This document shows, one piece after another, positions 1-10,211 of a DNA stretch of 30,037 nucleotides. Origin of the DNA: Acanthamoeba castellanii str. Neff (lineage: Eukaryota > Discosea > Longamoebia > Acanthamoebidae). The stretch covers positions 213,425 through 243,461 of the forward strand of contig NW_004457380.1 in assembly GCF_000313135.1 (NCBI RefSeq), in the 5' to 3' direction. Under the pieces are notes generated by a model. That model worked only from the letters and a program-made list of their open reading frames with translations, was not told the DNA's origin and ran no database searches. The position numbers and the translations under genes were made by a program. Positions within the stretch are counted from its first letter, which is position 1; each line of letters opens with the position of its first letter.

Positions 1-62
1 CGTTGGTTAATCGTTGAGTGATGATGATCATATATATATGATCTTGTTATGGTTGTAGACAG

Positions 63-1311
63 GGGCCAGATATTCAAGTACAAGACGCACCTGTTGCAGC
101 CGGCCGAGGTGGAGGACAGTCTGGTCAAGCTCAACGGCCTGATCGCGTCCTTTGACCCGCAGCTCTTCATGTCGCACCGGCACGAGAGTGCGAAGGAGTG
201 GCGGCGCGCCGCCAACTCGTCCAAGTGGCTCACCGGCATCAGCCAGCTGTTCGCCGCCGCCGATCAGGTGGTGACCCATCTCCAGGCGTCCAACCCGGTC
301 GTGGTGATGAGCCAGTTCGGCAACGATTCGGTTCCGCACCTCGTCAGCCTTGCGCAGGTACTCTCCCGTACCCCCGCTGCCCCGGCAGCCCAGCCCGCCT
401 TGCGTTCGTGCGCGTTGTGATGCAACTTCTTGCCCGTTGCGCTGTTTAGATATGCCTGGACCCCTTCTATCACACGATTCAAGGGTTCTGTACACTGCTC
501 GAGAAGGAGTGGATCGCCTTCAGTAAGTCTCCCCAGTCCAGAAGAATGAACCGCCCGCGCAGTTGTTAGCTAACCACTGCTTCCCGCGTGAACAAACAAC
601 TCAGGTTTTGCCTGGGGCCAGAGCAACGGCACCAAATACCACTCCACGCACTACACGACCCTGTTTGTTCAGTTCATGGACGCAGGTACACACACACACC
701 AAACACGCACGCACGCACGCACGCGCGCGCACACAGTCCCGCTGCCACGCTGCGTTGGCAGATCTCACCATTGTTAATCTGTTTTTTTCGGTCCAGTGTG
801 GCAGCTGTTGGCGCAGTGGCCGAGCCACTTCGAGTTCGCGCCGTCGCTGCTCATCTTCCTGCTCGACTCGGTGTACAGCTGTCGCTTCGGCTCCTTCCTG
901 GCCAGCTCGCAGCGAGAGCGAGTTCAAAGGTACGCGCATGCCGCGGTCATGGCTCACTCAGGCCTGTTCACTCACCGTGTGCGCTTGTCGTGTGTACGAT
1001 CGCGCGTGTGTGTCGTGCGGTGCACCTGGCCAGGGAGTCTTGATCTGGGCAAGACGCAGCCCGTGTGGGCCTACATCATGAGCAACAAGGAAGAGTTCCT
1101 CAATTCGGCCTACGACCCGAACGCCCACAAGGCCACTCCGAGGCTCACCGTGAGCCCGGCCCAGGTGACCCTCTGGGCCGGTACGCCCCAGCCCCCAAAC
1201 ACCACCTCAAGGTCTGCCGGGGCTGATCTCCTTCTCGAACAGAGTATTACCTGCGCTGGGCCGCTGCACCGAGCAAGAAGGCCACCGAGAAAATCAAAGC
1301 GGCGGTTGCTC
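63..1311 (+). other. myotubularin-related domain, predicted catalytically dead
   Basis: Exons 1-6 of the ROCO gene. The fold is recognisable from stretches such as LDPFYHTIQGF, LLEKEWIAF, LFVQFMDAVWQLLAQWPSHF and FAPSLLIFLLDSVYSCRFGS, all of which match the second half of myotubularin phosphatase domains. At the position of the family signature HCSDGWDRT the sequence reads MSQFGNDSV (codons 307-333). The nucleophilic Cys is therefore Ser (310-312) and the phosphate-binding Arg is Ser (328-330), while the central Gly and Asp are kept. Pseudophosphatases of this type are known among metazoan MTMRs, where they dimerise with active partners. A phosphoinositide-binding or scaffolding role is an inference. 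Confidence 0.88.
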
Positions 1312-4300
1312 GTACGTGCTCCTCGCCCAGAAAAGCGTGTGTCGTGTCGTACGTGCGGTGGCCACCCACCGTTGTTTTAATATTGCCTTTTATATTCTAC
1401 TTCTGCAGAGGTGTCGCTGGAGCAGTCCGGTTTGTCGCTCGACCTGAGCAACCTTGCGCTGTGTACGGTCCCCTCGGCGGCGATCGAGGAGCTGCCGCCG
1501 CTCTCTGCGCTCAACCTGGCCAACAACTTCATCTCGTGCCTGGCGCCCTGCCGGCGACACCTGACCGACCTCCAGTCGCTCAACCTGTCGCACAACATGC
1601 TAGCCTCGTTCGCGCAGAACGACGCGGGTGTCGACGAAAACGGCCACTGGGTGAGCCCGTTCGTGCGCCTGGAGCAGCTCAACCTGAGCCACAACCGTAT
1701 CTGGTGCATGGACCAGCTGCCCACCACGCTCACCGCGCTCAACGTCGCCAACAACGTCATCGAGAAGCTGCCGCAGGACTTCGCCACGCTCACCAACCTG
1801 CGCGTGCTGGATCTCTCCCGCAACCGCCTCCTCACCGAGCAAGGCACGTCGTGTGTGTCGTGTGCGTTCGCGCGTGTGCCGTGTTCCGTGCGTTGCGTGT
1901 CGTGTGTCGTGTCGTGTGCTCGTTTCTAAACGGTCATCGGATTACAGGGGAGAGAACGATTCCGGAGGCGGTGCTGCGTCTGCCGTCGCTCACGTCGCTC
2001 AACATCGCCGGCAACGGGTTCTCGACGCTGCCCGCGGACCTGTTCGCATCGCTGTCGTCGCTCGAGGTGCTCGACGTCTCGCACAACTCGCTGTCGAGCC
2101 TGCCCGACGGCATCGCCAACTGCACCGGCCTGCGGGTGCTCACGCTCATGGCCAACATCCTCACCGCCCTGCCCCGCGGCATCGCCCATGTCTCGTCCCT
2201 CCAGGAACTGCACGCGCGGTGCGTTTGCTTTTTCGCTTTTCTTTATTCTATTCTATTCAATGGTTTTATTTCTTCTCATCTTTATGGTTTTTGTTCATTT
2301 TGTTTTATTTTATTTTTGGTTCCGCTGCCTCAGGAACTGTTTGGCTCCGCAACCGGCGCGAGGCGAGGAGACGTCGCAGGGTCACCAGTTGGCAGATCTG
2401 GTGCAGCTGCGACAGCTGACCCACCTCGACCTGCGCAACAACTACCTGGCGTCGCTGCCCTCGGGCTGCTTCGCGCAGTGGACCAACATGCAGTGCCTGC
2501 TGCTCTCGAACAACCAGATCACGGCGCTGTCGCCCGACATCGGGTGCATGGCGCGCACGCTCTACACGCTCGATCTCACCCACAACCGGCTCGACGGCGT
2601 GCCCGCCGAGATGGCCAAGCTCACGCGGCTGCGCAGGCTCACCGTCGAACAGAACGCCATCGTCGAGCTGCCCGCCCAGCTCGGTAACATGACGCAGCTG
2701 GAGAAGTTCGAAGTCGGCACCCAGAACGGACGTCTCAAGTACTCTTCTCACCTCTTTTATTGTCGTGTGTGTCGTGCGTGTCGTGTCGTGCTGTGTTCGT
2801 CATGAGTGCGGGCTCGAGTGTTACTCACGTTTGAGATGGCCATTATAGGTCACCACCACCGGAGGTGGTTGCGCTGGGATCGATGAGCATCGTGGCCTAT
2901 CTGGGCCAGCTGCTCAAGGGCCAGGAGCCGTGCTATCGACTCAAGGTCATGTTTGTCGGCCAAGAGAACGTCGGGTACTCCCCCCCTTCCCTTATGTCGT
3001 TCTTGCCCCACCTGCAGTAGCTGACGTCCATTCCGTCGCTGTCGCAGCAAAACGTCGGTCATGCGCGCGTTGCAGCGCAAGGGCGTGAGCAGGAAGTCGA
3101 CCATCACTAGACATGACACAATCAGCCGTACGTCCGTCTGTTTGTTCCTTCAGTTCACTGTTTTGCACTCCAGAGTGGTGTGGTTGATCGGCTCGATCTT
3201 GTTCTGTGCAGCGACACACGCGGCGCCGGTGTCGACGGACGGCATCGACATCAACGGCTGGAATATGCCCATGGACCCCGTGTGGGGTCCCGACGCACCC
3301 CACGTCGAGCTCTCCGCCTGGGACTTTGCCGGTAAACTCTCTCAGCCCCCCATCCCCTCTCTTGGTCTGACATGTCAGAGCAGGCCGCTGACCACTCACG
3401 GCGAAATTCCTTACATATTTGTACAACAACAACAACAGGCCAGGAGATCTACTATGCAACGCACCAGTTCTTCCTATCGGAGCGCTCCCTGTTCCTGGTC
3501 CTCTTCAACCTCACCTCGATCGTCCAGTCCCGCGTCGAGTATTGGTACGGAATGGCTGGCATTTATATATACTGTAGATGTAGAAATATATGTTACAATA
3601 GTTATACTATATGTATACCTAACTGCTAACTGGCGCTCTCTTGCGGCCATGTAGGCTCCAATCGGTGAACGCGGCGGCAAAGGACTCGCCAATCTTGATC
3701 GTTGGCACGCATGTGGAGAGCGAGCAGTGCACCGAGGAATTCCTGGCCAACTTCAAGTCGAGGCTGGAGAAGAAGGTCAAGCAGAAGTACCCCAACGTGG
3801 TGGGCATCCACTTCGTGAGCCCCGTGACCGGCAAGAACATGGACCAGCTCATGACCAGCATACGCAAAGTCGTCGCCAAGCAGGTTCGGCCACATTCCAC
3901 ACATACTAGTATGCATATTATTTTTGATTATTGGAGCTGACGTGGCATTGTTCTGTCTCTGCTGGGGTCCAGGACTACATGGGGCGCGCGATGCCGTCGA
4001 GCTACCTGGCGCTCGAGAAGGCGGTCGCAGTGCAGGCCAAGACCAAGGTGCCGCCGGTGATGACGTGGGCCGAGTACCGCGATTTGGCGCGTCTGAGCAA
4101 TGTCGAGGAGTCGGGCGACGATCTGCGCACGGCCACCACCCTCCTGCACAACCTGGGCTCACTCGTGCACTTCCCCAACGAAGAAAAGGTGCCGCCACAC
4201 GCCACACGCCGCACACACGCGCCCCACGCCACGCACACGCATGCCCGGCTGAACTCGTTTGGTTGCGTGGGGGTGCAGCTGCGGGACGCGGTGATACTAC

Positions 4301-7300
4301 AGCCGCAGTGGCTGATGGACGTGATGTCGACTGTGGTGTCGACCAAGCACAACTTCTGTCGGTAAGAACCAGCTCCCTATGCACGGCTTTATGCGACGTA
4401 GGGTCTCAAACTGCTCCTGCAATTCCACAGAGACGGTGTGATCGCCCACTCGGCGCTGCCGCAGATCTGGCGCGCTCCGGCCTACCCGCCCGAGCTGCAC
4501 GACTTCCTGCTGTCGCTGCTCGAGCGCTTCGAGATCACGTTCCCCATCCAAGGCCACGCCCACAAACTCGGTACGTAGCTATTCTATTATAGCATTATTG
4601 TTTTAGTGATATTGAAATGAACCGTTATTAGCATTTTTCATGACTGATGGTGGTTGTGGGGAAAAAATAAAGGTTTCACGGGAGACGACGAAAGCGAGCG
4701 GAGCGTGAAGGCCGACCAGAACTCGTCGCTGGTGCCGTCGCTGTTGCCCGAGGAGAAGCCGGCCAAACTAGCCCAGCTGTGGGCTCCTCTGATACGTACG
4801 TCCTTCGGCCTCTAGCAGGGGGTGCTGTCACACGTGCCAACGCTAATGAGGCTCGTCGGTCTGCCGACCGGCCTCGCGCAGGTGCGGAGGAAAACATATT
4901 CGGGCGCAGCTATCGATTCGACTTTGTGCCGTCGGTACGCATTCTCTTCATTCTCTGCAATTCCTTTTTGTTTCAAAGTGCGACGTGTTTGTTGGCTCAA
5001 CGTCCGCTCTCGTTGTTTTCAGGGCTTCATGGGTCGGCTGATGATCCGACTCCTGGGTTTCCCGATCGCCGCCCAAGTCTTCTGGCGCAACGGCATGCTG
5101 GCCCGCATTGCCAAGTACTTTGCTTCGCTTCTCTTTTCCCCAATGGCGCGCGTAGCTGAAGCCCAGGGCTCACCGGAGGGAATGGTCGCCATCAACAGGG
5201 AGCAGATACTGGTGGAGCTGGTGCCCCAGAAGGACCAGCTCAACATTCTGGTGCGCACGGAGCTGCGCGGCGAGCAGATGTCCAATCTGTGCTGGCTGGT
5301 CTTCGCCGCCATCGACTCCCTCGTCAAGGAGTGGTACAACCTCGAGGTTCGTTCAATCGCTCTCAACCCTTTTTTTTGCCGCTTCTTTCTAAACGCAACA
5401 CAATTCCAAACCGCACATGACACGACACACGACACACGACACACGACACGCAACAACAGTCGCGCGTGCTTGTGCCGTGTCCGCACTGCATGGTGTTCCG
5501 CGGCCTCGACCAGGAGCCCTACCTCTTCCCCATTCAGGAGTGTCAGCAGGCCGCCACCAACCCCGCCGACTCCTCCCTCTACTGCGGCATCGGCGGCTCT
5601 GGTACCCGCACCCCGTTTTTTCTTTCTATTTAATTGTTATTTGTTGTTATTTGTTACTGTTATTTATGTATATTTATTTTCTTGTATGCCGGCGACAGGT
5701 GCGGAGCCGACACCGGTGCGGCTGGACAGCGCGGCGCCCGACCTGGCCATGGTGCACCTCGACAGCCACAAGATCGCCTTCGTCGACCTCACCAAGGAGG
5801 AAACCCCCATCGGCGAAGGTACGCTCTTGTTGCGAGTTGTTGTGTTTGATGTGTTTGTGGGCATATGCGTGCGTTGCGGCTTAATTGTGATCGTATGTGT
5901 TATGTGGTGCGGTGGTGGTGGTGGTACAGGCGGCTATGCGACGGTGTACAAGGGCACGTTCCAGGGCGAGGTGGTGGCGATCAAGCAGCTCCGGGAGGCA
6001 CTGCCCGATGCGCCGGACTGTTCCTCCACGCAGACCCACGAAGAGTTCCGCCACGAAGTGTGGATCATGAGGTTTGCTCCCCCCCACTGCGCCTCAACCA
6101 CCATACGCCCCGCAATATTGACACGACACGGCCAACGACACACACAGCGGGCTGGCCCACCCGAACCTGGTGGCGTTGCGCGGCTTCTGCGCGCAGCCTC
6201 CGTGCATTGTGACTGAGTTCGTCGCCGGCGGCCCGCTCGACCAGTACCTCGAATCTGGCAAGGAGCTCGACTGGCCGCTGCGCCTCAAGATCGCAAAGGA
6301 CATCGGTATGCCCGTACATTGCTCGCTCGCATTCCTCGCTCTCGATCTCTATTCGCGACTGATTCTCTATCTCTCTCTCTCAACTCGCAGCCAAGGGCTG
6401 CGCATTCATGCACAACAGCTCGCCACCGGTCATGCATCGAGACATCAAATCGCCCAATATTCTGGTGCGTCCACTCGCAACACACACGCCACACATGACA
6501 CACATGACACACACATGACACACTCGTGCGTGTCATTCATCATCTATGCTTATTTTTGAGTCGTGTCGTTCATGTGAGCAGTTGGCCGACATCTCGCCCG
6601 ACTCGGAACTGGTGGCCAAGGTGTGCGACTTCGGCGTGTCGATCAGTGCCGCGCACCACACGGCGGGTCGGCGGGTCGATTGTCCCGTGTGGCTGGCGCC
6701 GGAGGTGATGGAGAACAAGATCTACACGGAGAAGGCCGACGTTTACTCGATCGGCGTCATCCTGTGGGAGCTCCTCACGCGCAAGGCCTTCTTCGGCGAG
6801 GTCAGCTTCATGTCGCTCGTCGAGGACAAGGTAAGCTTACCTTGCATTTCTTTATTACTAATAATGTCTGCTTTATTTATTATGATTTATTGATTTAGTG
6901 GTGTTTTAATTCTCTTTTTTCTGACCGGCAGGTGAAAGCGGGAGAGCGACCAGCCATTCCCGAGGACTGCATTCCCGCGTATCGGCAGCTGATCGAAGAC
7001 TGCTGGGCTCAGCAGCCCGGTACGCAAGCGACACACACTGAATTCCTTGCATTCCTTCTCTCTTTCTCGCTACCCTCTGACTCGCCGCTTCCGAACAGAA
7101 CGAAGGCCCGCGTGCAAGGAGATCGTAGCCCGGGTGGAGGAGATCATGCAGCAGGTGTGCCCGCAGGTGCTGCGCTACGACGCCAATGTCGACAGCAAAT
7201 ACCGCCTGCAGCGCAAGCTACAGAGCGAGGGCAAGCGCAAGGCCGCGCAGGCCGCACAGCAACAGACCCTCGATAACCGGTACGCACCTCCCCCACCCGC

Positions 7301-9968
7301 CTTGCCCGCACAATGCAATCGCTTTTCTTTCTTTTTCTTTCTTTTCTTACGCACGCCCAACGTATGCCCAGGTCTCGGTTACGAAAGGTTGCGCGGCGGA
7401 CGGCTCCCTTGAAGCAGCTCCTGCCCGCCTTGTGCCCACCAGAGCAGTTTGCCGAGGTGCGTGTGCGGTGTGTGCGTTTGTGTTGTATGCGGTGGCGTGT
7501 GTGCGGTGATGTCGTGTGCGGGGACTGACTTGACACCAATGGGCGAAACAGTGCATGAACGAGATCGCGACCGCGAGGACCACCTACGGAAAGGGGGACA
7601 TCGCTAGCTACATGGAGCAGTTCCTCAAGCAGCGCCAGGTGAGCCTCGATCAGGGCCTGCGGATCGCGGCGGCGGCGGAGGACGGCAGCAGCACTCCCAG
7701 GACGCCCAGGCCGTTCCCCACCGAGGACGCGACAGCGGGGGCAGAGGGCGAGCCCGCCGTGGAGCACCGCAAGCGAGACGACGAGCGCAAGTGGATCGAT
7801 ACGTATCTGACCAACCTCGAGATCGAGCGAGAGCGCGAGCGTGCCAAGACCGTCGAACGCCAGAAGGCGATGGGCGTCGTCGTCGACGACGACGACGATG
7901 ACGATGAGGACGACGACAGCAGCAGCGGTGATGACGACGGCGATGATGAAAATGATGAGGGCGACGGCAAGGCTGCTGAAGGCGATGACGATTGTGATGG
8001 CAATGGCGAGTCAAGCCCACCAGCTGTGGCCGTTCCGCTAGACGAAGACGACAAGCGAGCGGAGGCGGAGCAGAACGCGGATGCGTCGCGGCCGGCGGGC
8101 GAAGAAGGGAATGAACGGGCCGAGGCTGAGGCCAAGGGGAAGGAGCCGGCGCAGGAGCAGGAGGGGGAGAACGGCGCGGCGGCTGGCAGCACGAAGAAGT
8201 CGGGCGACCCGGAGGTTGCGCAAGTCAAGCGGGCCGACAACGACGGCGAGGAGGAGGAAGACGATGACGACGATCTCGATCTCGACCTCGAGCCGCTCAC
8301 CATCAACACCTCGTCGGGCGCCAAGAAAATAGACACAAGCAGCGAGTTTAACCTTGAAACGCTGGTACGACACTCTTCATGCGGCCGCACACACGCGCGC
8401 ACGTGCACGCGCACGTGCACGCACACGCACCGTAGCACGAAGCTCATCAGAGACACGTGGTGTGCAGATCCCAGTGCGACAAGCGAGCTCGGCCAACCTC
8501 AAGCGGACGGTGTTTGGCGACGCGACGCCGCAGGCGGTCAAGGTCGAGGTGCACAAGGACGAGGTAAACGTGATTTGCTCGATGCCCAGCGGTACGCACA
8601 CTCGCCAACTAGTGTCGTGTGGTGCGGCGTGCGGCGTGTGCGGCGTGTGCGTGGCGTGTGTACTCAAAAGTTGTGAGTCGACACACACATTCGGAAATAT
8701 GCAGGGATGGTGGCCAGTGGAGCCGATTCGCCGGCCATTCTCATGTGGGACCCCAAGAAACCCAAGGGGAAGGTAACCAAGATCAAGACCAAGTCCAAGG
8801 CCGTCTGGGCGCTTCAAGGTGCGCAGACGCACACGCACCACCGCACACGCGCCTGGCATTGACACTCAACCTCGTCATTGTGATCATCGTTCCAGTGGTG
8901 ATGCGCAAGGGCGTGCTGTGCCTGGCGTCGGGTGCGCTGGACGGGGCCGTCCACCTGTGGGCCGTCAAGAACGGCAAGCTCCAGGCCACCTTCACCGTAC
9001 CCTGCCCTCGCCCTCTTCACACTAACGCGACCTTTTTAATTATGCTAAACGTTTAATAATCATTATTATTGTTTTATTATTGTGGACAACAGGGCCACCG
9101 AGACGCGGTGTTCCGGCTGGGAGTGCTGCCCGACGGCGTGCTGGTCTCGGCGTCGTGGGACTCCAGCATCAAAGTGTGGGATCCAGACACCGGCGCCTGT
9201 CTGGCCACCCTCTCTCGTCACCAGGCACGTCTACCCGCGTGGTGCGTGTGCGGTGTGTGCGGTGTGGGCGGTGGTGCTGAAGGGAGGGGGAATGCAGGGC
9301 AAGGTGCGTGCGTTGAGCGTGCTGCCGGACGGTCGCATCGCTACAGCGGGCGACGATCTGGTGATCCGCATCTGGGAGGGCGAGGCCAGCCGGGGCGAGC
9401 TGCAGTGCGTGCGGCAGCTGCGCGGGCACATCAAGGCCGTCGAGGCCTTGGCGGTGCTCCTCGACGGACGCCTGGTCAGCGCGTCGCAGGACAAGACCAT
9501 GCGCGTGTGGGACGTCGAGAAGGAGTCGTGCGTGCGCATACTGGACGGCCACGTCGCCACCGTCCGCGCCATGCAGCCCCTGCCCGAGGGCTTCCTCGCT
9601 TCCGGTAAACTACTACTCTCTCCTCCCCTGCGCCCTTGGACTGTGGCTGACCCACTGTGGCGGCGGTGGTGGACACGACAGGCTCGGCGGACAAATCGAT
9701 TAAGATCTGGCACGTCAACAGCGGAACGCTTGTACACACGATCGAAAACGCCCACGCCAAGGTACTACCGCACACATGCACACGCACACACGACACACAC
9801 GACACACGCACCCCATTATGCGCACACACATGCACGTGATTCTTACCCAATAGCCAATTTATTGGGTAGGACGTGGTTTGTATGGGGCTGTCGAACTCTG
9901 GCCGACTGATCACGGGTGGCTGGGACAAGGCCATCAGGCTGTGGAACTTTCCCGCCCGAAACGACTGA
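63..9968 (+). CDS. pats1: Pats1-like ROCO protein kinase (myotubularin-LRR-ROC-COR-kinase-WD40), 5' partial
   Basis: The gene enters the window inside an intron (acceptor at 62). The visible 37 exons encode about 2170 residues ending in TGA at 9966-9968. Exon ends: 63-357, 450-522, 605-685, 797-929, 1038-1180, 1243-1311, 1409-1843, 1948-2218, 2334-2738, 2849-2974, 3048-3127, 3212-3331, 3439-3544, 3655-3883, 3973-4188, 4279-4361, 4431-4570, 4673-4795, 4882-4934, 5023-5346, 5460-5601, 5699-5818, 5930-6071, 6148-6305, 6391-6464, 6582-6830, 6932-7019, 7099-7279, 7372-7456, 7552-8364, 8468-8591, 8705-8818, 8896-8996, 9093-9224, 9298-9604, 9682-9761, 9870-9968. All phases agree and the summed length fits one frame. 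The domain order is that of Dictyostelium Pats1, a ROCO protein linked to cytokinesis. The likely role is a GTP-regulated cytosolic kinase scaffold. The N-terminus, including any GRAM/PH part, lies outside the window. Orthology is inferred from architecture only. Confidence 0.9.
1409..2738 (+). other. leucine-rich repeat region of the ROCO protein
   Basis: Three exons (1409-1843, 1948-2218, 2334-2738) encode about a dozen LRR units of roughly 22-24 residues. The core LxxLxLxxNxLxxLP is clear in LSALNLANNFISCLA, LQSLNLSHNMLASF, LRVLDLSRNRLL, LTSLNIAGNGFSTLP, LEVLDVSHNSLSSLP and LTHLDLRNNYLASLP. The type resembles the Ras-group and ROCO LRRs. The repeats lead directly into the ROC P-loop exon. 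The first intron inside the array appears to use a GC donor (1844-1845), because no GT donor keeps the frame. Confidence 0.9.
1848..1922. repeat. TGTCG-type simple repeat in an intron
   Basis: Degenerate GTGTCGTGTGTCG repeats fill the first LRR intron of the ROCO gene. The same family recurs in introns near 2760-2800, 5417-5452 (complement), 13395-13465, 14555-14605, 15500-15552, 16126-16195, 16460-16505 (complement), 20050-20150 and 26440-26465 (complement). Confidence 0.85.
2849..3883 (+). other. ROC (Ras-like) GTPase domain
   Basis: This block is encoded by exons 2849-2974, 3048-3127, 3212-3331, 3439-3544 and 3655-3883. The P-loop GQENVGKTS is split by an intron after the second Gly (junction 2974/3048). 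Switch II reads WDFAGQE (junction 3331/3439), the usual DxxGQ. The base-recognition loop reads VGTHVES, which resembles the THLD form of LRRK2-type ROC domains rather than NKxD. All elements needed for GTP binding are therefore present. The C-terminal part ends in basic helices before the COR domain. Confidence 0.9.
3973..5601 (+). other. COR domain with a Cys-rich C-terminal segment
   Basis: Exons from 3973 to 5601 follow ROC directly and encode a COR dimerisation domain. Typical stretches are MTWAEYRDLA, LLHNLGSLVHF, LQPQWLMDVMSTVVSTKH and FLLSLLERFEIT. The last exon (5460-5601) has VPCPHC followed by single Cys residues in QECQQ and LYCG, which could form a small metal site before the kinase. 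The function is inferred from ROCO proteins in general, where COR mediates dimerisation and links the GTPase to the kinase. Confidence 0.85.
5699..7279 (+). other. TKL-type protein kinase domain, all catalytic motifs intact
   Basis: The glycine loop reads GEGGYATV (junction 5818/5930), the ATP lysine is in VAIK (codon 5983-5985), the alpha-C Glu is probably in HEVWIM, the catalytic loop is HRDIKSPNIL (from 6435), the metal motif is DFG (6628-6636), and APE is followed by ADVYSIGVILWELLTR. The C-lobe ends near ERRPACKEIV in exon 7099-7279. The sequence is typical of tyrosine-kinase-like Ser/Thr kinases as in other amoebozoan ROCO proteins, so activity is expected. Nothing in the domain looks degenerate. 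Confidence 0.92.
7552..8364 (+). other. large single exon encoding a charged, acidic linker
   Basis: This 813-nt exon is the longest of the gene and joins the kinase to the WD40 propeller. It begins with a helical segment (NEIATARTTYGKGDIA), then becomes low complexity: an almost pure Asp/Glu/Ser tract near 7878-7980, Glu/Ala/Lys-rich sequence to about 8200, and a second Asp/Glu block at 8244-8292 ending in LDLDLEPL. The region is predicted disordered. The antisense strand is open and Ser-rich only because GAC/GAT repeats read as TCG/ATC. Confidence 0.8.
8468..9968 (+). other. C-terminal WD40 propeller of the ROCO protein
   Basis: Seven exons encode about seven WD repeats with endings such as AILMWDP, AVHLWAV, SIKVWDP, VIRIWEG, TMRVWDV, SIKIWHV and AIRLWNF, preceded by GH and D dipeptides at the usual spacing. 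The chain stops shortly after the last blade with PARND. A propeller here is the same arrangement as in Pats1 and, in simpler form, in LRRK2. Its likely role is protein or membrane docking. The intron at 9225-9297 appears to be GC-AG. Confidence 0.9.
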
Positions 9969-10211
9969 CATTCTTTATTCTCTTTTACCTGTGCTTCTCT
10001 TCTTTCTCTTTCTTCCACGCTCCTGTTGCATTGTCATCATCACAATCGCTCTCTTTCTTTTCTCTTTCTCAAAAGATATTGTTACAAATGCGTGGTCGCA
10101 CACACGCCACCGCACACGCCACCGCACGCGCTAGCATCACTTTTTATTTTCGTTTTTATTTGGAGAAACAAAGAAAAATACACAAGGGTATATTTGTAAT
10201 AATTATTGATA

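Noticed and set aside
5114..5172. Possible intron in the COR exon (GTACTTTGC... to CCCAG)
   Set aside because: None of the possible acceptors keeps the frame, while the uninterrupted reading is open and the gene total closes without it.
7650..8456. Ser-rich - strand open frame of about 268 codons
   Set aside because: It is the complement of the acidic GAC/GAT/GAG tracts of the ROCO gene, and its Ser/Arg bias follows from that.
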